Below, piece by piece: positions 60,822-64,000 of a DNA stretch of 64,000 nt. Both the position numbers and the translations under genes were made by a program. How positions within the stretch are numbered: the first letter of the stretch is position 1; every line of letters begins with the position of its first letter. The notes under the pieces are model-generated. The model ran no database searches. It saw nothing but the letters and a program-made list of their open reading frames with translations, and had not been told where the DNA came from. Source of the stretch: Microbacterium sp. 4R-513 (GTDB taxonomy: Bacteria; Actinomycetota; Actinomycetes; Actinomycetales; Microbacteriaceae); assembly GCF_011046485.1 (NCBI RefSeq), contig NZ_CP049256.1, forward strand, positions 1,550,001 through 1,614,000, in the 5' to 3' direction.

Positions 60822-61750
60822 CGTGCGGCGCCTTCGAGTGCGGCGAGGTCGTCGCCGTAGTGGCGAAGGAACAGCTCCTCGAGCGAGGGCGGCTCGACAC
60901 GGAGGCCCGCCACGTTCAGGCGGGCGAGCTCAGGCAGGACCCCCGCAACCTGGTCGCTGTCGACCGTGAAGCTCACGCGCCCGTCTTCGGCCAGAGCGTC
61001 GTGAGCCGCCCCGATCGACGCCGCGATCGCGGCATCCGTCCCCTCGAACGAGACCTCGGTGCGCGTGAGGTGACGAAGATCCGCCAGGGTGCCCGTCTCG
61101 ACGATCTTCCCCGCGCGGATGATCGACACCCCGTCGCAGAGCCGCTCGACCTCCGAGAGGATGTGGCTCGACAGGAGCACCGTGGCGCCCGCCTCCTTCA
61201 CGCGCGCGACCTCACGGCGGAACATGACCTCCATGAGGGGATCGAGTCCGCTCGTCGGCTCGTCGAAGACGTACAGCTGGGCGGGCACGGCGAACGCGGC
61301 GATGAGCGCCACCTTCTGCCGGTTTCCCTTCGAGTACGCGCGGCCCTTCTTGCGCGGATCGAACTGGAAGGCCTCCATGAGGCGCTCCTTCTCGGCACGG
61401 TAGGCGGGGTTCTTCTTGGCGCCACGCAGTCGCGAGAGCAGGTCGATCGCCTCGCCACCGCTCAGGTTGGGCCAGACGCTGACGTCGCCGGGGATGTAGG
61501 CGACGCGGCGGTGGATCGCGACGGCGTCGTTCCACGGGTGGAGTCCGAAGACGGATGCCTCGCCCGCACTCGCTCTCGCGAGCCCGAGGAGGATCCGGAT
61601 CGTCGTGGACTTCCCCGCGCCGTTCGGGCCGAGGAAGCCGTGGATCTGTCCCTGCTCGACCTCGAGGTCGAGGCCGTCGAGGGCGGCGACCCCGCCGTAG
61701 CGCTTGACGAGGCCCGCGGTGCGGATGACGGGGGTCGTTGCTGATGTCAT
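60818..61750 (-). CDS. ABC exporter ATPase
   Basis: 310 residues. Walker A GPNGAGKST, Q-loop region VAYIPGDVSVWPNLSGGEAIDLL, signature YSKGNRQKVALI (SKGN for SGGQ), Walker B LYVFDEPTSGLDP and H-loop SSH are intact. The altered signature is typical of this drug-exporter subfamily. First gene of the ATPase–permease–GbsR operon; the palindrome CAAAATTTTG lies 25 bases upstream of the ATG. Confidence 0.9.
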   Translation of the reverse strand: MTSATTPVIRTAGLVKRYGGVAALDGLDLEVEQGQIHGFLGPNGAGKSTTIRILLGLARASAGEASVFGLHPWNDAVAIHRRVAYIPGDVSVWPNLSGGEAIDLLSRLRGAKKNPAYRAEKERLMEAFQFDPRKKGRAYSKGNRQKVALIAAFAVPAQLYVFDEPTSGLDPLMEVMFRREVARVKEAGATVLLSSHILSEVERLCDGVSIIRAGKIVETGTLADLRHLTRTEVSFEGTDAAIAASIGAAHDALAEDGRVSFTVDSDQVAGVLPELARLNVAGLRVEPPSLEELFLRHYGDDLAALEGAAR

Positions 61751-61774
61751 GCGCCGGACGCTACGCGCATTTCA

Positions 61775-61784
61775 CAAAATTTTG
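61775..61784. promoter_or_regulatory. Probable operator CAAAATTTTG upstream of the ABC-GbsR operon
   Basis: A perfect 10-base AT-rich palindrome within TTTCACAAAATTTTGAAG, sharply unlike the GC-rich surroundings, placed 25-34 bases before the ATPase start. MarR/GbsR proteins bind AT-rich palindromes, and the operon encodes one. Auto-repression is the likely role. Confidence 0.5.
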
Positions 61785-61824
61785 AAGTTTCCTCACGGAA
61801 TCCTGACGTCGGGCTGTCGCGCCG

Positions 61825-61854
61825 GATCAGGGCGGGGGCGAGCCCGCCCTGATC
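61825..61854 (-). terminator. Terminator-like hairpin after the surface-protein gene
   Basis: GATCAGGGCGGG pairs over 12 bases with CCCGCCCTGATC across a six-base loop, four bases after the stop of the minus-strand surface-protein gene. An outer CCTGACG/CGTCAGG pair extends it. No T run, as is common in high-GC actinobacteria. Confidence 0.75.
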
Positions 61855-61858
61855 ATCG

Positions 61859-62905
61859 TCAGGCGCGGCGGCGAATCGACGCGAAGGCGGCCGCTCCGAT
61901 GCCGAGGAGGAGCGCCACCGCGCCGGCGATCGGCAGCAGGGGCGTCACCCCGGTGCTCCCGGTGACTGCGAGGGCCGAATCGGCCGTGGTGCCCGCCGCG
62001 GGCTGGCTCACCGTCGCGCTCGTCGTGGTCGTCGTGGTCGTGGTCGGCGGCGTGCTCGGCGGGGTGAGCACGACAGGCACCGGCGACTCGTCCTCGCGGA
62101 AGCACGGGGCCTCCGGATCATCGCTCTGATACCCGAGGGCGCCCGCGACGGTGAACTCCCGTGTCCTAACGGTCGAGCCGTCGGGGAACATGTAGCCCTC
62201 GGCGACCGTCGCGGTGACGGTGTAGGTTCCGGGACCGTCGAAAGGCCGATCCCAGCTCAGAGTCACGTTCTGGAGGGTCACGAGCGCGGGCAGCGCACCG
62301 GCGGTGTCACAGGTCGGCGGCTGAGGCGCGGCACCGAACAGCGCCGGTATCGCCACGACGTCTGCGGCGCACGCCGCATCCGGCACGGTCGTCCGGGACT
62401 TCTCGGTCCACTCGCCCCAGGTGTCCTGAGGCTCCCATGAGTCGCCGTCCCAGGCGTAGGTGCGCGTCCCCGAGCGCTCCTCTACGAGCAGCGTGCGTGT
62501 GCCGTCGAGCGGTTCGGTGCAGAAGGACGAATCACGGGTCTCGTAGAGCGGCTCGCTCTGCGGCTGCGGCGGCTGGAACCCGGGGCAGTCTGTGATGTCG
62601 AGTCCCTCGCCGACGAATCCGATGGCGACGGAATTCACCTGCGCGTCCGAGAAGACGTACGGGAAGGTCCCCGCGAAACCGGCGCCCAGCGCCTCGACGC
62701 TCACCTCGATCGGGTTCTCGCCCGTCTGCAGCACTTCGCCGACCCCGGGCGTCGTGACGTACTTGCACACCACCACTTTCCCATCGGCCGCGGCTGCGGC
62801 CGCTCCGCCTTGTGCAGCCATCGCCGGTGCGGCGACGAGCGGCGTCGTGAGCATCGCGGCCGCGACTGCGGCGCACGCGAGCGCTCTCCCCAAGAACTTC
62901 ATCAT
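61859..62905 (-). CDS. Sortase-anchored (LAVTG) surface protein
   Basis: 348 residues. Signal peptide at the start (ALACAAVAAAMLTTPLVAAPAMA), then a region VVVCKYVTTPGVGEVLQTGENPI seen in many actinobacterial wall proteins, an Ig-like beta region, a Thr-rich spacer, and the C-terminal sorting signal LAVTG followed by a hydrophobic helix and IRRRA. LAxTG-type motifs are used by class E sortases. Several Cys suggest disulfides. Two adjacent ATGs (62905 and 62902) follow GGGAAAG; the first is listed. Function in adhesion or wall structure is inferred. Confidence 0.85.
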   Translation of the reverse strand: MMKFLGRALACAAVAAAMLTTPLVAAPAMAAQGGAAAAAADGKVVVCKYVTTPGVGEVLQTGENPIEVSVEALGAGFAGTFPYVFSDAQVNSVAIGFVGEGLDITDCPGFQPPQPQSEPLYETRDSSFCTEPLDGTRTLLVEERSGTRTYAWDGDSWEPQDTWGEWTEKSRTTVPDAACAADVVAIPALFGAAPQPPTCDTAGALPALVTLQNVTLSWDRPFDGPGTYTVTATVAEGYMFPDGSTVRTREFTVAGALGYQSDDPEAPCFREDESPVPVVLTPPSTPPTTTTTTTTSATVSQPAAGTTADSALAVTGSTGVTPLLPIAGAVALLLGIGAAAFASIRRRA

Positions 62906-63213
62906 CTTTCCCTTTCCCCAAAGGGGCGCCCCATGCGCTCCCCAAGCGACAGGTCGACTGGCCCGCGCCGGATCGGATGTTCGGGTAGGCGCCGGCGAGG
63001 ACCTGAGATGAGTCAACACGGCGATGCCGTCGGCGACGGGCCATTGCGCTGGGGAAGGCGATGTGCTGTAGGGGCTGATGCTGACGGGTTGGGGGCCGAA
63101 ACGACGCCTCATCGGGCTGCTTGTATACCAACCATCCGACAATTGGCGACCAGTGCACTCAAAAGCCGGTCTATGTATACAATAGCGTCGACCCGAAACG
63201 AGGAGGTAGACAC
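62906..63213. other. 308-base divergent intergenic region
   Basis: Separates the surface-protein gene (minus) from the GntR gene (plus). On the minus side, nested G/C palindromes (GGGGCGCCCC and CCCCTTTGGGG) lie directly before the start. A TTGACT hexamer (63011-63016, minus) could be a -35, but no well-spaced -10 was found. On the plus side are two GTATAC sites (listed separately). No coding frame was supported. Confidence 0.6.
63121..63182. promoter_or_regulatory. Two GTATAC operator half-sites for the GntR regulator
   Basis: TTGTATAC (63121-63128) and its reverse complement GTATACAA (63175-63182) lie 46 bases apart, each holding the self-complementary GTATAC. TNGTATACNA is a well-known operator type for FCD-class GntR proteins. 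They lie immediately before the GntR gene, so autoregulation with loop formation is likely. Confidence 0.6.
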
Positions 63214-63870
63214 ATGCGCGCCAGCGACCGTGCGTATCGCACCCTCCTCGACGAGATCCAGTCGGGTCGACTCGCACCGGGATCGGTCCTCGGCGAGGTG
63301 GAGCAGGCCGCCCGCCTCGGCGTGAGCCGCACGCCGCTGCGCGAGGCGCTCGGCCGCCTCGCCGCCGATGGGCTGGTCGTGCAGCAGTCGCCGCGCGTGA
63401 CGGTCGTGAGCGACGTCGACGCGGGCGACATCCGCGAGCTGTTCGAAGTCCGCCGCGCGCTCGAAGAGACCGCCGCCCGGCTTGCGGCCGTGCGAGGGGA
63501 TGCCTCGACCTTCGCCCGCCTCGCCGACGAGTTCGCCGCGGCATCCGTCGACGGGCCGGCCGCGACCGACGACTACTACGCCCTCATCGAGCGTTTCGAT
63601 GGGGCGCTCGACGCCGCCGTCGAGAACGACTATCTGCACGCGGCGCTGCGCACCGTGCGGACGCACCTCGTCAGGGTGCGCCGGCTCGCGCGCGACAATC
63701 CGGGCCGGCTCGCGGCATCCGTCGCCGAGCACCGGCTCATCGCCTCGGCGATCGCGGCCCGCGACGCCGACCTCGCGGCCCACGCGACCCACATCCACCT
63801 GCACAATGCACTTGTCAGCATCCTCGAGTCGATCGGGGCTGCCGGCCATCACCAACAGGGAGCAGCATGA
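63214..63870 (+). CDS. GntR family (FCD-type) transcriptional regulator
   Basis: 218 residues. N-terminal winged helix YRTLLDEIQSGRLAPGSVLGEVEQAARLGVSRTPLREALGRLAADGLV, with the SRTPLREAL recognition segment, and a C-terminal FCD domain (ELFEVRRALEETAARLAAVRG… HRLIASAIAARDADLAAHATHIHLHN). The spaced Asp/His residues could bind a metal and an organic-acid effector. ATG 63214 follows GAGGAGG. It overlaps the next gene (ATGA), which looks like prpD, so it probably regulates propionate use through the methylcitrate cycle. Confidence 0.9.
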   Translation: MRASDRAYRTLLDEIQSGRLAPGSVLGEVEQAARLGVSRTPLREALGRLAADGLVVQQSPRVTVVSDVDAGDIRELFEVRRALEETAARLAAVRGDASTFARLADEFAAASVDGPAATDDYYALIERFDGALDAAVENDYLHAALRTVRTHLVRVRRLARDNPGRLAASVAEHRLIASAIAARDADLAAHATHIHLHNALVSILESIGAAGHHQQGAA

Positions 63871-64000
63871 CCGTCTCGCACCACGTCCGCGTCTACCGCA
63901 GCGAAGAGCCGCTGCCGCGCGAGGAGCAGCTCGCGTGGAAGATCGCCGAAGCCGCGGCCGATCCGGTCGAGGTCGACGACGAGGTCGTCGACATGATCAT
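63867..64000 (+). CDS. prpD: 2-methylcitrate dehydratase PrpD, N-terminal fragment (runs off right edge)
   Basis: The first 44 residues read MTVSHHVRVYRSEEPLPREE, then QLAWKIAEAAADPVEVDDEVVDMI. This is the standard start of actinobacterial MmgE/PrpD proteins, which dehydrate 2-methylcitrate. The ATG overlaps the regulator's stop by four bases. The rest lies outside the window. Confidence 0.75.
   Translation, partial: MTVSHHVRVYRSEEPLPREEQLAWKIAEAAADPVEVDDEVVDMI

Overview
The window is high-GC, densely coded DNA with GTG/ATG starts, many 4-base ATGA/GTGA gene overlaps, short intergenic gaps and leaderless-type starts. Gene content (ESX-type secretion, DrrAB, AfsR/BTAD regulator, holin-X/DUF3618 set, coproporphyrin-type heme genes, YkoEDC thiamine transporter) points to an actinobacterium. 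The frequent GGATGCC/GGCATCC motif suggests Microbacteriaceae, probably Microbacterium; the genus is inference. No rRNA, tRNA, insertion sequence, prophage or CRISPR array was found.

Layout. 1-5.65 kb (minus): part of a type VII (ESX) secretion operon reading RDD-FHA protein, DUF6177-like protein, small EccB-like membrane protein, EccD, MinD-like protein with a degenerate P-loop, EccC (cut by the window edge). 5.7-7.7 kb (plus): DrrAB-type exporter behind 11-bp-spaced direct repeats. It faces an AfsR/BTAD-type regulator (7.8-10.7 kb, minus) that carries a one-base frameshift in a C run. 10.8-11.4 kb: HhH-GPD DNA glycosylase. 11.5-18.5 kb: four-gene ABC exporter (two FtsX-type permeases, the second frameshifted in a C run, and two ATPases). 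18.5-22.2 kb: heme genes (coproporphyrinogen/protoporphyrinogen oxidase, HemD) with a trio of small envelope proteins between them. 22.3-29.1 kb: a hypothetical gene, an ABC-2 transporter whose ATPase has a very long acidic tail, 3-hydroxyisobutyryl-CoA hydrolase, an LssY_C protein and a J-domain/NERD fusion. 29.2-30.6 kb: a D,D-carboxypeptidase. 30.7-33.8 kb: TPP riboswitch and YkoE-YkoD-YkoC. 33.8-40.6 kb: mixed metabolic and housekeeping genes (SRPBCC, phosphotransferase, DUF488, SDR / enoyl-CoA hydratase / SDR, VOC, LysE exporter, GNAT).

40.65-52.05 kb (minus) is the most unusual region. It holds three translationally coupled genes. The first encodes a soluble-adenylyl-cyclase-like protein (two complementary cyclase domains, AAA-type ATPase, TPRs). 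The second encodes a 2376-residue exported protein (beta-propeller, nine PIHNL repeats, a putative clan CD cysteine-peptidase-like domain, Ig-like repeats). The third encodes a small membrane protein of the Pycsar effector family. I propose this as a candidate signalling or conflict module; its function is inference.

52.2-64 kb: RlmN, a DUF4407 protein, a truncated GIY-YIG gene next to a REP-like element, aldo/keto reductase, Nudix hydrolase, RNase HI, an ABC exporter with its own GbsR/MarR regulator, a sortase-anchored surface protein, and a GntR regulator with GTATAC operators leading into prpD (cut by the window edge).
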